DNA of 64,000 bases, from contig OY726572.1 in NCBI GenBank assembly GCA_963383645.1, positions 23,691,292 through 23,755,291 on the forward strand, read 5' to 3'. The position numbers and the translations under genes are program-made. This DNA is from Muscardinus avellanarius (Eukaryota > Chordata > Mammalia > Rodentia > Gliridae). The notes beneath the pieces were generated by a model, which saw only the letters and a list, made by a program, of their open reading frames with translations, was not told where the DNA came from and ran no database searches. Shown one piece after another: positions 39,690-50,034 of this stretch; the first letter of the stretch is position 1, and each line of letters begins with the position of its first letter.

Positions 39690-41270
39690 TTTTTTTTTTG
39701 GCTTGAAACATGTTTTATTTATTTATTTTTTTTTAATTAATTTATTTTTTAAATTGGTGCATTGTAGTCATATATCAATCACATTGGAGTACAAGACTTG
39801 AGAGGATATACAAGCACACATCATCCAATTAGCCCTCCTCCAGCCCCCGTCCCATTCCCTCCCCCTCCCTCCATCCCACACTTCTTTGGTGATTTACTTT
39901 GATACATTTGTTTATGTACCTCCTGCATTTTAAAGAGGCTCCGTCCTCCAGTATTACATACCCTCTGATTGATCACATTAGTTGCTTCACTATAGGGCCC
40001 TTTCTATAGCTCAACCTCTTCCTGTTGCCCTTTTCCTCCTAGTTATTGCTGATTAAGAGAAGCATCTGATTTATATTTTCTGCGATATTTCTCTGTGCAT
40101 GCTGCGTTGCAAGTACCAATCCCACTCTTGATGGTCCCAGTAGTGGCCTGGCTACTCAGTGGACTGATCCAGACCTCGCTGGCTCACGCAGCGGCCTTGC
40201 CTCATGGGAGGACCCAGTTCTGGTCTCGCTGGCCCCTGAACCGGTCAAACCCCTAAGCTGGCTTTGGTCCCGACCTTGGAGGCCACAGGAGTGAACTTGC
40301 CTCACGCCAGGCTCCGATGCTGGCCATTGGCCCCTGCACCGGTCTAACCCCTTGGCAGGATTCCAATCCCGGCCTCGGAGGCCCCAACACTGGTAATGCC
40401 TCACGGCAGGCTCCGATGCCGGCCTCACTGGCCCCAGCACCGGCCTAACCCCTTGACAGGCTCTTATCCTGGCCTCAGAGGCCCCAGTACCGGCCTTGCC
40501 TCACGGCAGGCTCCGATGCCGGCCTCGCTGGCCCCAGCACCGGCCTAACCCCTCGGCAGGCTCTTATCCTGGCCTCGGAGGCCCCAGTACCGGCCTTGCC
40601 TCACGGCAGGCTCCGATGCCGGCCTCGCTGGCCCCAGCAGCGGCCTAACCCCTCGGCAGGCTCCGATCCCGGCCTCGGAGGCCCCGGCACTGGTCATGCC
40701 TCAAGGCAGGCTCCGATGCCGGCCTCGCTGGCCCCAGCACCGGCCTAGCCCCTTGGCAGGCTCTTATCCTGGCCTCGGAGGCCCCAGTACCGGCCTTGCC
40801 TCACGGCAGGCTCTGATGCCGGCCTCGCTGGCCCCAGCACCGGCCTAACCCCTCGGCATGCTCCGATCCCGGCCTCGGAGGCCCCAGGACTGGTCATGCC
40901 TCACGGCAGGCTCCGCTGCCGGCCTCGTTGGCCCCAGCACCGGCCTAACCTCTCGGCAAGCTCTTATCCTGGCCTCGGAGGCCCCAGTACCGGCCTTGCC
41001 TCACGGCAGGCTCCGATGCCGGCCTCGCTGGCCCCAGCACCGGCCTAACCCCTTGGCAGGCTCTTATCCTGGCCTAGAGGCCCCAGTACCGGCCTTGCCT
41101 CAAGGCAGGCTCCGATGCCGGCCTCGCTGGCCCCAGCACCGGCCTAACCCCTCAGCAGGCTCTTATCCTGGCCTCGGAGGCCCCAGTACCGGCCTTGCCT
41201 CACGGCAGGCTCCGATGCTGGCCTCACTGGCCCCAGCAGCGGCCTAACCCCTCGGCAGGCTCCGATCCCG
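39690..41270 (-). mobile_element. Composite retroposon: GC-rich 100-bp monomer array + unique module + poly(A)
   Basis: A 1.58-kb insertion inside a B1-ID SINE, flanked by a perfect 16-bp duplication TCCCAGGCCTATTTTT (39674-39689 and 41271-41286). On the minus strand it starts at once with GC-rich tandem monomers (41270 to about 40160). It continues with about 470 bp of non-coding sequence holding a G-rich tract, and ends in an A-rich 3' end and poly(A), seen as poly(T) from 39690. Poly(A) plus a target-site duplication shows L1-type retrotransposition. No ORF1, ORF2 or reverse transcriptase is visible. It could be an SVA-like non-autonomous element, or an internally deleted L1 that kept 5'-UTR monomers and its 3'UTR. 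I do not recognise it as a named family. Confidence 0.85.
40160..41270 (-). repeat. GC-rich VNTR, about 11 x 100 bp
   Basis: Tandem array with a 100-bp period. Monomers begin with GGCCTCGCTGG or a variant at 40221, 40321, 40421, 40521, 40621, 40721, 40821, 40921, 41021, 41120 and 41220. Each is made of two related halves of about 50 bp, one carrying GGCCTCGCTGGCCCC and the other GGCCTCGGAGGCCCC. The copies at 40160-40420 are the most diverged; those nearer 41270 are almost uniform. ORFs on both strands across the array are products of the repetition. Confidence 0.95.
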
Positions 41271-41410
41271 TCCCAGGCCTATTTTTATTCTTTATTTTGA
41301 AACAGGGTCTCACTGAGTTGCAAAGGGCCTCACTAAGTAGCTGAAGCTGGCTGCAAACCTGTGATCCTCCTGTCTCAGCCTCCCGAATGCTTGCACTACC
41401 ACGCCCAGCT
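41271..41410 (-). mobile_element. B1-ID SINE, B1 half (split by the composite retroposon)
   Basis: Continuation of the copy begun at 39601: the right target-site duplication, then GAAACAGGGTCTCACTGAGT, AGTAGCTGAAGCTGGCTGC and a B1 end at CCACGCCCAGC. The SINE is therefore older than the insertion. Confidence 0.92.
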
Positions 41411-41427
41411 TAAAAATGAGGTTTTTA

Positions 41428-41673
<246 letters not shown>

Positions 41674-41866
41674 GGGATATAACCCAAGGGCATTCTACCT
41701 TCAAGTTACACCACCAACCCTATTTTTTATTCTTTATTTTGGAATAGGGTCCCTCTAAGCTTCTGACAGCCTCGCTCAGTAGCTGAGGCTGGCTGTGAAC
41801 CTGCGATCCTCCTGTCTCAGCCTCCCACGTACTGAGATTACAAGCGGGTGCCACCACACCTGATTG
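41674..41866 (-). mobile_element. B1-ID SINE
   Basis: Antisense: ATAACCCAAGGGCATTCTAC, AGTAGCTGAGGCTGGCTGTG and GTACTGAGATTACAAGCGG. It directly abuts the L1 fragment. Confidence 0.85.
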
Positions 41867-42494
41867 AAAAAATTGATGTCTTTTTTGCTTCATTTAAATG
41901 AGTATAACTGAAACCTCCCAGGGGTGCAGATAACTTGGGGACACTGTTACATTATTTCTAAGTTATTTTGCAAAGTTCTCCTTAGTCCAGCAGCGTCTTG
42001 GGGTCTGTGTATGAGAGGCAAGGCATTTACTTCTGGTCTGGGTACCACGATCACCCAGGTATAACTCTGCCTCACAGTTTCCCAGCTGAGCCTCCCTCAC
42101 TTCAGAATCAGCACATGTCTTAGACTTTCAGTGCTTTGAAGGCAGAAACCCAGTCCTCTGCCCCTGTCCTGGAGTCTGCACATCTCCTAGTTCACTATCA
42201 CTGTTATGTAGGTGTTCATGGTTACCCTGGCAAAACAGAACATTGAATGATGGCTCCGAGGGAAGCAGCTGTTGGGAGCACTGTGTTCAAGGGGAGTGAG
42301 CACTGGCTGGAAGTTGATACTTCTCCTAACTACTGGTGTAAACGCAATTGGTTTTTCTTTATAGATGTCAAGTTTCTAAACTTATTCACTCATTTCAATC
42401 AATCAAGAGTCAGTGAACACTTAATGTTTTGCCAGGAATCAGGAAGGATTCTGGTTTGGGAAAGATAACTGTACCCAGTCTGCCTTCAAAGAGG

Positions 42495-43240
42495 AAGAAA
42501 GACACAGAAACCACCTCCATAAATTGTAATGGTGGCATGATTACTAGAATGGCTAAATTAGAAAGACATAATAATAAGTGTTGACACGGAGATGGCGAAA
42601 CTGGAGCCCTGGTGGGCATGCATGATGGTGCGGACATTTTGACAAGAGTTTGACAATTTCTCAAGATGTTAAATGTACTGTTACTATATGAGATGAGAAT
42701 TCTATTCCTAGATACATCCCCAAGAGAACGAAAAATGTATGTCCGCACAGAAACTTGTACATGAATAAATATTTGTAGCAGCATTAGTAACAGTAGCTCT
42801 GGACTGGAAGCAACCCAAATGCTAAGGAACTAATCAATGGATGAGAAAAATGTGGTCTATCTATATGATAGAAAATTATTCTGCAAAAAAAGGAATCAAA
42901 CATTGATACATGCCGCAATGTGGGCGAACCTCAAAGAGATTGTGAAAGAAATTAATCACAGAAGATCCATTATTGTATGGCTCCATTTATATAAAATGCC
43001 CAGAATAGTCATATCTATAGAAAATGGAAGGAAGATTAGTGGTTGATTAGGGCTAGGAATATTGGAAGACAAGGGGGAGAGATTCTCAAGAGTTCCTTTT
43101 GGAATGATAAAAATATCCTAACATTAGATTGTGATAATGCTTGTACAACCCTATAATTATACTAAGGAACATTTAATTTTGCACTTCAAGTCAGAGGCTA
43201 GTATGGTATATGGATTATATTTCAATAATGCCATGAATAA
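42495..43240 (+). mobile_element. Old L1 (L1M-type) 3' end
   Basis: Diverged L1 3' region on the plus strand. It has blocks such as GGAAGCAACCCAAATG, ATGGCTCCATTTATATAAA and GATTAGTGGTTGATTAGGG, and the ending GGTATATGGATTATATTTCA, as in mammalian L1M elements. Boundaries are approximate. Confidence 0.75.
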
Positions 43241-43885
43241 AAAATAATGGAAATGATTAGGAATGGGGGGGGATATACTAGAACAAGGGGGAGGGATGAG
43301 AGGAAGAAGACCCAGCCAAACGTTCAGGGGGATGGTCAGGGGCTTTCTAGAAGAGTCAACTCTTGGGGCCAGTCTTGAAAGAGTGGATATAACTGAGAAA
43401 GAAAAGGGTGTTTCGGGCAGGGGAGGCACAGGAGCAAAGCCAGGGGGTCAGGAAGGAGCTGCACAGTGTCTTGGTACTGCTGGAGTTGGGGAATGCAAAA
43501 GATGAGGAGAATGAGCGAAGCAGGTGTCTGCTGCAAGACAGGGCTCAGAAGCGAAGGATGTATGGGCAGGGGTCCGCCATCATGGTGCAGAGCGGGGCTT
43601 TCTGGCCCATGTTTCCTCTGCCTTGAGGATCATGAGAGTTTAACTTACAAGATCCTGTATGGTGTGTTTAATGTATGTGACCACAGAGCACGGAGAACTG
43701 TACTGATTCCAGACCACGCATTTCAGCTGTCTCTAGAACACTGGGTGTGGCTGGTGGAGCAGTCAGAAGGGTCAGCAGACATCAAGAAGGCTGTCCAAGC
43801 TCGTGTGCCAGGGGCCTGGGGCAATGGGGCCAGGAGAGGCATGCTGGGGCAAGGTGGGGCAGGGTGAGGCACCCCCCAAACTCAC

Positions 43886-44017
43886 CGCATAGCTGGTTCT
43901 CATCTTCTCCCTGGGCGCAGTCCCGGTAGAAGTCGCAGGCTTGCCCGAGGCGGAGGACTGTCCCATTCCAACAAGTGAAGGAACTCTGCAGGGCCATCTT
44001 GGAGCCTGGGGATGTTC
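43886..44017 (-). CDS. ALK: ALK internal exon (human exon 6), LDL-receptor class A module
   Basis: Coding exon of the receptor tyrosine kinase ALK, encoding part of the extracellular region. Read on the minus strand it starts after a TCTCCAG acceptor and ends before a GTGAGT donor. It holds two bases, 43 full codons and one base (phase 1 in, phase 1 out), with no stop. The translation contains SSFTCWNGTVLRLGQACDF and DCAQGEDENQLC, which I recognise as the ALK LDLa segment; the human protein differs at a few positions (for example Q for R and H for Y). Four cysteines and the acidic GEDE cluster typical of LDLa calcium sites are visible, plus an N-glycosylation sequon, NGT. Its length and phases equal the human exon (about residues 428-472). 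Because both ends are phase 1, skipping it would remove the module without a frameshift. The acceptor's pyrimidine tract is rather weak. Confidence 0.97.
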
Positions 44018-44500
44018 CTGGAGAGTACACAGACACATGTCCCTTGTCAGTTTGGGTGGCTCCAGACACTGGCTGTCCTGTGGCAAGGCTGCCAGGAGAG
44101 TCCCTCTTACTTTGTTCTTCAGGTACCAAGGCCCAACCAAGACACCTACCTGTCAGCCTGGCCTTGCCCAAGGTCAACCACAGCAGCTGGGAGGAAGCCA
44201 AAGCCCCTCTTGCACCCCTAAGCCTGTGGGGGACCTCGTGTTCTAGCAATGGAGAGCAGCTAGTGGTTGAGGTTTGGTCTCTGATCCTCAGACACTCTGG
44301 GGTCCTCAAATCTGGGCTTTAGCTGCCAGGCAGACAGCCCACGCACAGGTGGAGTCTCATCTGCAGGGTTAGCTCTACACTCAAGGTCAAATTTAGACAA
44401 CCAATAGGCATAACTGATCCAGTGTATCCTACCCTCTCTTCCTGTTCACAGATTCTAGCACTGGAGGGACTTACTGAGTGAGTTCTAGAGGCACACAGCA

Positions 44501-44722
44501 CCTTTTTTTTTTTTTTTTTGGTGGTATTGGGGGTGGAACCCAGGGGCTTTTCTACCTCTGGCCTATACTTCCAGACCTATTTTATATTTTATTTGGAAAC
44601 AGGGTCTCACTAAGTTGCTGAGAGCCTCACTAAGTAGCTTAGGCTGGCTTTGAACCTGTGTAATCCTCCTGTCTCAGCCTCCCAAGCATGGGTATTACAA
44701 GCGTGCACCACCATTCCCAGCT
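44501..44722 (-). mobile_element. B1-ID SINE with target-site duplication
   Basis: Antisense, nearly full length: poly(T), GGTGGTATTGGGGGTGGAAC, GAGAGCCTCACTAAGTAGC and CATGGGTATTACAAGCGTGC. It is flanked by CACACAGCA on both sides (about 44492 and 44723). It sits about 0.5 kb upstream of ALK exon 6. Confidence 0.92.
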
Positions 44723-45564
44723 CACACAGCATTTTTTATGTTGGAAAATGTGAAGTCCACCAAGGTGAGCACCAATTTCTGGGCCCTGGGCTAGCTCCTC
44801 CATGCCTGGCCATGTGAGGCCAAGCGTGATCCTTGTCCATCTGACTGCTGGGGTCTCTCCTTCTAGAAAAGGAGGGATTTTGACTGTATTCCTAAGATTT
44901 GCTCTGGTCCTGAAATTCTTAGATAAATCATAGTATCCAGAGTGGAAGGGACAGGGAGGAGTTTATCCTGAACATTTTAGCAGTTGTTAGTTTCTGCACT
45001 AAGAATGAGACATTGTAATTCTTAACTAGCTGTTTACTGGCCTCTCTGTAGGTCTTGAAGGCTGTAGGAGGAGCAGGTTACCTGGCCTCACCTATTAAAC
45101 AGACAGCTCTGCCTCAGTGCCCCTGACAGGGCCTCCTGCTGCTCGGCTCTGGTGGGTGTCAGGTGGGGGCCTCTGGCCTCTCAGGAACTGAGCTGGCAGA
45201 GCCCACCTGGACTGGCCCCCAAGGGTGGCTGCGTCTCCCTCTGCCTGGTCTTCTGTCTCTCCCCATGGTAGCTGGTGCCTCAACAGTCACTCTACCCCCA
45301 TCCCACCCACCTCAGTGCTCAGGAGGGCCCCAAACCCCAGACTCGCTGAGCCTCCATAGGGGTGGGCTTCTCCAACCCTGTCTGGAGCCAGACTCCGCCG
45401 ACTCTGAAGTCGGGCTCTCCAGGGCAGATGATCATTAATATCTAAAATTCCATGATTTTCTGCTTCACTGGCCTGTTCTCCAATCACACAGAAACTAGCA
45501 CAAGTCCAGCCTGTTTAATTGTAGGAGTCCTCTGTCTATGTTAGTGCATCGAGCGCTGAGAAGA

Positions 45565-45690
45565 ATCTAGGCAGGTCTTACCCATGCTCATTTCCTAAGT
45601 AGGGAGATGAGGTCAGAGGGGTTCGGTGACTTCTATAAGGTCACACAGTCTGTACATCAGATTCTGACTCAGCCTGTCAGACTGCAAAGC
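45565..45690 (-). mobile_element. MIR relic
   Basis: AGGGAGATGAGGTCAGAGGG and TATAAGGTCACACAGTCTGT fit an antisense MIR. Confidence 0.55.
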
Positions 45691-46225
45691 TGCTCTCTCC
45701 AACTCAAGGCAGGGACACACTGGAGGGACCTTGTGCCCTCTTTTGCTGGCTAGTCCAGATGAGGCTCAGTCTATCAGATCACACAGATAGCCAAGAGACA
45801 TTGTCAGCCTGGCCTCCAGCCTGGTTGGGAATTCGCTATACCTCCTGGGCAAGGAAAAACAGGTTCCATGTCCTTCCAGAGAATCACAGCTGAGCCCTTT
45901 AACCTGTTCTTTGAGCTCCTCTTGTCTCCTTCACCTATTTCTATGAACCCTGAGCTGTGGGGTCATGTGATGGCGTACCTCTTAACCTGATACCCATCCA
46001 GGTGTGGCCCACATATTTGCCTGTGGCAACCGTCACACCTTTCCTACACTCACTCATTCAGCCTTGGCTGTACCTAACCTTACCCTATAATATGTGGGCA
46101 AGTCCCCATCTTCTTCATCAAGCTACCTGCACCTCTGGCCCTTCCCCAGCTCAGGGGGCTTGTGACTAGGCTGCAGGGAGGTGACCTCTCTGGGCTCGGC
46201 CAACTAGTAGACTCTCGATCTCGAT

Positions 46226-46632
46226 AGCTGAGTCCTGATCCCTAGAACCTAATGTGAATCTGAATGTTGCCTGATCTGGCAAATGGGATTTTGTTGCTGT
46301 GGTTAGAGCTCTTTAGGCAGAGAGAGTCTCCTGGGTTTTCCAGGTGGGCCCAGTGGTATCACAAGAGTCCTTATCAGAGGGAGTTGAGAGAGTCGAAGCA
46401 GGAGATATGATGATAAAAGCATGAATTTGGGGTGATGGGAGGAAGGGCCAAGATGCACCAACCCCAAAGGCCCAGAAGGAACCTGCCCTGCCTGCCTGAC
46501 AGCACTCCTCGGGCCCAGTGAAAGTGATTTCAGACTTCTGCCCCCAGGACTATAAGATAATAAATTTGTGTTGTTTAAGCCATTAAGTTTGTGGTGGTTC
46601 TTTACAACAGCAATGGGAAATTAATTCACCAT
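46226..46632 (+). mobile_element. MaLR/MLT1-type LTR relic
   Basis: Contains GGTGGGCCCAGTGGTATCAC, TTATCAGAGGGAGTTGAGAG, ATTTCAGACTTCTGCCCCCA and AATAAATTTGTGTTGTTTAA, then AAGCCATTAAGTTTGTGG. These are the ordered blocks of old ERVL-MaLR LTRs. The AATAAA signal supports plus orientation. Confidence 0.75.
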
Positions 46633-47354
46633 CCAAGCCCAACTCAGCTGAAGTCCGGTGTAGGTTTAGATCAGCTTCTCAGTTCTTCTTGACTCGTTTT
46701 TGTAATCAGTTCTTTGTAGTTCCCCAGTCTGGTCTCCTCTGTGTCTCTCTTCCTCACAGAGGAAGAAAAATGCTGCCCATCTGTCCCAGTGCCTCATGAC
46801 AGTCTAAGACAGGGAATGTTCCAAATGACTTAGGGGTTCTGGGTACAGGAACACCCACAATGAAGACTCTCCTTCCTCCTATCCCACGCAGTTCCCTTAA
46901 ATACTCTCAGATAAGACATGGGATACAAATACAAAGAGAATGGCAGCAACAGATACATGCTCATTTAAGAAGGTAAGGTGTCAAGTTCATTTTGTCATTT
47001 CAGTTCTGTACACCGATGTTCCACTTGTCAATCGTGTCCTCTTGGAAGTGCCAGGCAAAATGCTTTCCCAGTGATCTGGGCCTGGGGAAATTTCAGTCTC
47101 CTGACAGAGTGGAGGAGATATGTTCCTGGGGCATTGACTGTGGGGCTTTGCTGGAGTGCTGTGGGCTGTGTCTTGGTACTCCAGGGCTCTCCAGGCACAA
47201 CACTTGCACGATCACTAAGCCTTGTAACAACCAGGCTTTATTATTTTACTGCACAGTAGGAAGTGGGAAAGTCCAGTGACATTGCCTGTCTTCTCTGGCC
47301 TTCTTTCAGGACAATGGTGCACTGTGATTTATCCTCCACCCCCATCTCATGCAG

Positions 47355-47722
47355 GCATTTAGTCCCCAAAGCCATGTGTTAATGGCATTTGAGAGTAGAC
47401 TCTTAATTCCACTATGACATTTATAGGTGAGGCCTTTGGGAAGTGATAAGATTAGGATTAGGTCATTCAGGTGGAGCCCCTATGATTGGATCCCGGTTTC
47501 TTTATAAAGAAAGGGAATGAGACCAGACAGACACACAGATGCACATGTGCTCCTGCATGAGGTGATGTAGAGCCATGGCGGGTCCTTGCACGAGCCTGCA
47601 CCGTGCTGTTTGGACTTCCATCTGTGAGCTAAATAAATGGTAAAATAAATTAACCTCCTTTCTCTATAAAGCAGCCTGCCTTAGGCATTTTGTTACAGGG
47701 ATGAAAAACTGATGAAGACAGG
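47355..47722 (+). mobile_element. MaLR (MLT1/MST-type) LTR relic
   Basis: GGCCTTTGGGAAGTGATAAG, GGTCATTCAGGTGGAGCCCC and TTTGGACTTCCATCTGTGAG are followed by AATAAATGG and a CTGATGAAGACA end. This is the order seen in MLT1/MST LTRs. No internal region is attached. Confidence 0.75.
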
Positions 47723-48039
47723 TACTTAGGATAGTAGGAAAAGCCTTCCTTCACCTTTGCCCGGAGATTTCACTTCCAAAACATTTTCTCGGGGCCTTAT
47801 CACAGGCAACAATTAAACACTGGTTGTTATTATTCACTCAGCCTTCCCATAGAGAAAGTTAAGCAAACTCAAAGCCCCAGAGAGTCTTCTCCCTCAGCCT
47901 CTGGGACAAATGTAGGCTGGGTGGCCTTTTATTCACACTGTATATTCCATTGTGCACTCTCATGAGCACACAAGTGTTTCCCATACCAAATGCTTGCCAT
48001 CCCTCAGATAGGTCTGATGGCTTCTTTTATTTTATTCTA

Positions 48040-48770
48040 AAAATGTAAACATATTACTTAAAATTTGAAAGCAGAGCAAAAAGAGACTAAAGTGATACTC
48101 AGGATCTTGCCACTCACATACCACCATTTAAGAATATTGGTTAATTCATTCTGTTTTAGTTTTTTTTTCTGCCTATGTTTCAAAAGTATGCACAGTCATG
48201 TCATAAGTATACGGGCCTTAAAATAATTATGGTTGTATCACAAGATTTTCCAAGGGCTTTAAAAATCCCCTCTACAAATATTTTTTAATGGCTACAACAC
48301 GGTATGATATGCACTGTCGTTTATTTAAACATTATTTAATGATTGGGATGCTAGTCTGTTTATAATAACACTTTGAAGAATATCTTTAAGCATAAACCTT
48401 TGCCTGCATTTCAGATTATTTTCACAGGATAGATTCCCAGAGGTGGAATTATGGAATCAAAAGGTATAAACATTTTAAAGGCCCTTGATGCATAATGCCA
48501 AATTGCTTTTTAGAAGTTAATCCAATTTCCACTCTTCACCAGCTGTGTTCATACATGCACGTCCTTCCTACCACATCCTGGCCAACCCTGAGTATTGTCA
48601 TATTTTTTATTTTTAACTAAAGGCATCTCCTCACTATTTTATTTTGATTTTTTTAGTAGTGAAGTTGAATTTCTTCACATTACCAGCATTTTTTCTTCTT
48701 TCTTTTCAACTCTGTTTTTTAAGGGCTTGGCCACTCCATTTGCCAATTTAGCTATTAGCTTCATTTTTTT
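48040..48770 (-). mobile_element. Old L1 (L1M-type) relic
   Basis: Diverged antisense L1. Blocks GCCAAATTGCTTTTTAGAAG, CACATCCTGGCCAACCCTGA and the later TAGTGAAGTTGAATTTCTTC match the usual end of L1M ORF2 and its 3'UTR. The extent at both ends is uncertain. Confidence 0.6.
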
Positions 48771-49011
48771 CCTTCTCTTTCTTTTTCTCTTGAGCCCAGA
48801 GTCTCACTCATGCTAGATAAGTGTTCTACCCTGAGTTATACCCTACCTCTTTATGGCTTTATACTGAGTGGTAATGAGACCATCAATAAGGATTGAAACT
48901 ATTTATTGTAGATGTGACATATATTTTATTTATATATATTTCATGTGCATTTTCATTCCATTGATAGTATGTTTTAGTACATGAGAATTTAAAATTTATA
49001 TGTAATCTAAG

Positions 49012-49129
49012 CTGGACACCATGGGGCACACCTGTAATCCCAGTACTTGAGAGGCTAAGATGGGAGGTTGGAGGCTAGCCTTAACAACTTAATTCAAAAT
49101 AAATTATTTTTATTCAAAATAAATAAATG
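49012..49129 (+). mobile_element. B1 half of a SINE
   Basis: Plus: CACACCTGTAATCCCAGTAC and GAGGCTAGCCTTAACAACTT, ending in A/T-rich sequence. The ID half is absent. Another copy follows head to tail. Confidence 0.8.
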
Positions 49130-49130
49130 A

Positions 49131-49458
49131 GGCCAGGCATGGTGGCGCACGCTTGTAATCCTAGCATTTGGGAGGCTAAGACTGGAGGATCGTGGTTTGC
49201 AAACAGCCTCAGCTACTTAGTGAGGTCCTCTGCAACTTAGTGAGACCCTGTTTCAAAATAAAGAATAAAAAACAGGGCAGGAGGTGTACTGGAGGTTGAA
49301 TGCCCCTGGGTTCTATCTCTAGACCCATAAAAAATAAATGAACGAATAAATAAAAAGTAAAGTAATAAAGAGGGCTGAGAGTGTAGCTCACTGGTAGAGT
49401 GCCCCTGAGTTCAATTCCCAGTAATGTGCACGTGTGCGTGCACATGCACACGTGTGCG

Positions 49459-49496
<38 letters not shown>
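49131..49496 (+). mobile_element. B1-ID-ID SINE ending in an alternating CA/CG tract
   Basis: B1 head GGTGGCGCACGCTTGTAATC, one ID half ending near 49325, an A-rich linker, then a second ID half GAGTGTAGCTCACTGGTAGA (about 49372-49423). The tail is a GT/CG/CA tract. An arrangement with two ID halves is unusual among the copies here. Confidence 0.8.
49424..49496. repeat. Alternating GT/CG/CA tract
   Basis: About 73 bp of nearly perfect purine-pyrimidine alternation, with CGCGCGCG in the middle and (CA)n at the end. Confidence 0.93.
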
Positions 49497-49498
<2 letters not shown>

Positions 49499-49821
49499 TA
49501 TAAAACTATTTATCTTTTCCGTGTTGATTTCCTCTCTCTTCCCTCCCCCTCTCCTTCTCCTCCTCCTCCCTCCCTCCTTGGCAATTGAGAGCTTGTTCCC
49601 TGGGGATTGGTAGGCAATGTGTGGGTTACTCTTCATTGCTTTGGGGTTGTCCTTCCTCTTAGAAGATGCCTTCCAACATCTGCTTGGCACACAGCAGTGG
49701 GGACCTGGACCTGCCTCCTCACCACGACATTGTTTGGGGTTCTCTCATTCTCCCTCTCCACGGATGGTCCCTTCCCATGGGCTTCTGTAGCACATCCCTT
49801 CTTGCATTTAATATAGTGGAC

Positions 49822-50034
49822 AAGCCAGGCGTGGTAACATATGCTTGTCATCCCCGCGCTTGGGAGGCTGAGACAGCAGGATCGCACAGTTCAAAGCCAG
49901 CCTCACTGCTAGTGAGGCTCTCAGCAACTTAGTGAGACCCTGTTTCCAAATAAAGCATAAAATAGTGCTGGGAGTGTAGCCCAGAGGTAGAAAGCCCCTG
50001 GATTCCACCCCCCCAATACCACCAATACATATAT
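49822..50034 (+). mobile_element. B1-ID SINE with target-site duplication
   Basis: Plus: GCCAGGCGTGGTAACATATG, AGTGAGGCTCTCAGCAACTT, GGGAGTGTAGCCCAGAGGTA, with an end at CCACCAATAC. ATATAGTGGAC flanks it at 49811-49821 and 50035-50045, so the ends are secure. Confidence 0.93.

Noticed and set aside
40858..41247. Repeat-protein-like frame (also 40156-40440 on minus)
   Set aside because: The 100-bp monomers read through by chance; 100 is not a multiple of 3, so the frame changes with each unit. There is no start context or conserved protein.
40160..41270. CRISPR-like array
   Set aside because: The units are directly abutting tandem repeats with no unique spacers, in a mammalian genome.
43330..43500. 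Possible gene fragment rich in GGCACAGGAGCAAAGCCAGG-type sequence (similar style at 54880-55050)
   Set aside because: It looks like an old interspersed repeat common in mammals that I cannot name with confidence. No coding signal.
43782..44309. Single 175-codon gene on minus
   Set aside because: Only 43886-44017 is coding (the ALK LDLa exon). The flanks are intron that happens to lack stops, and clear splice sites bound the exon.
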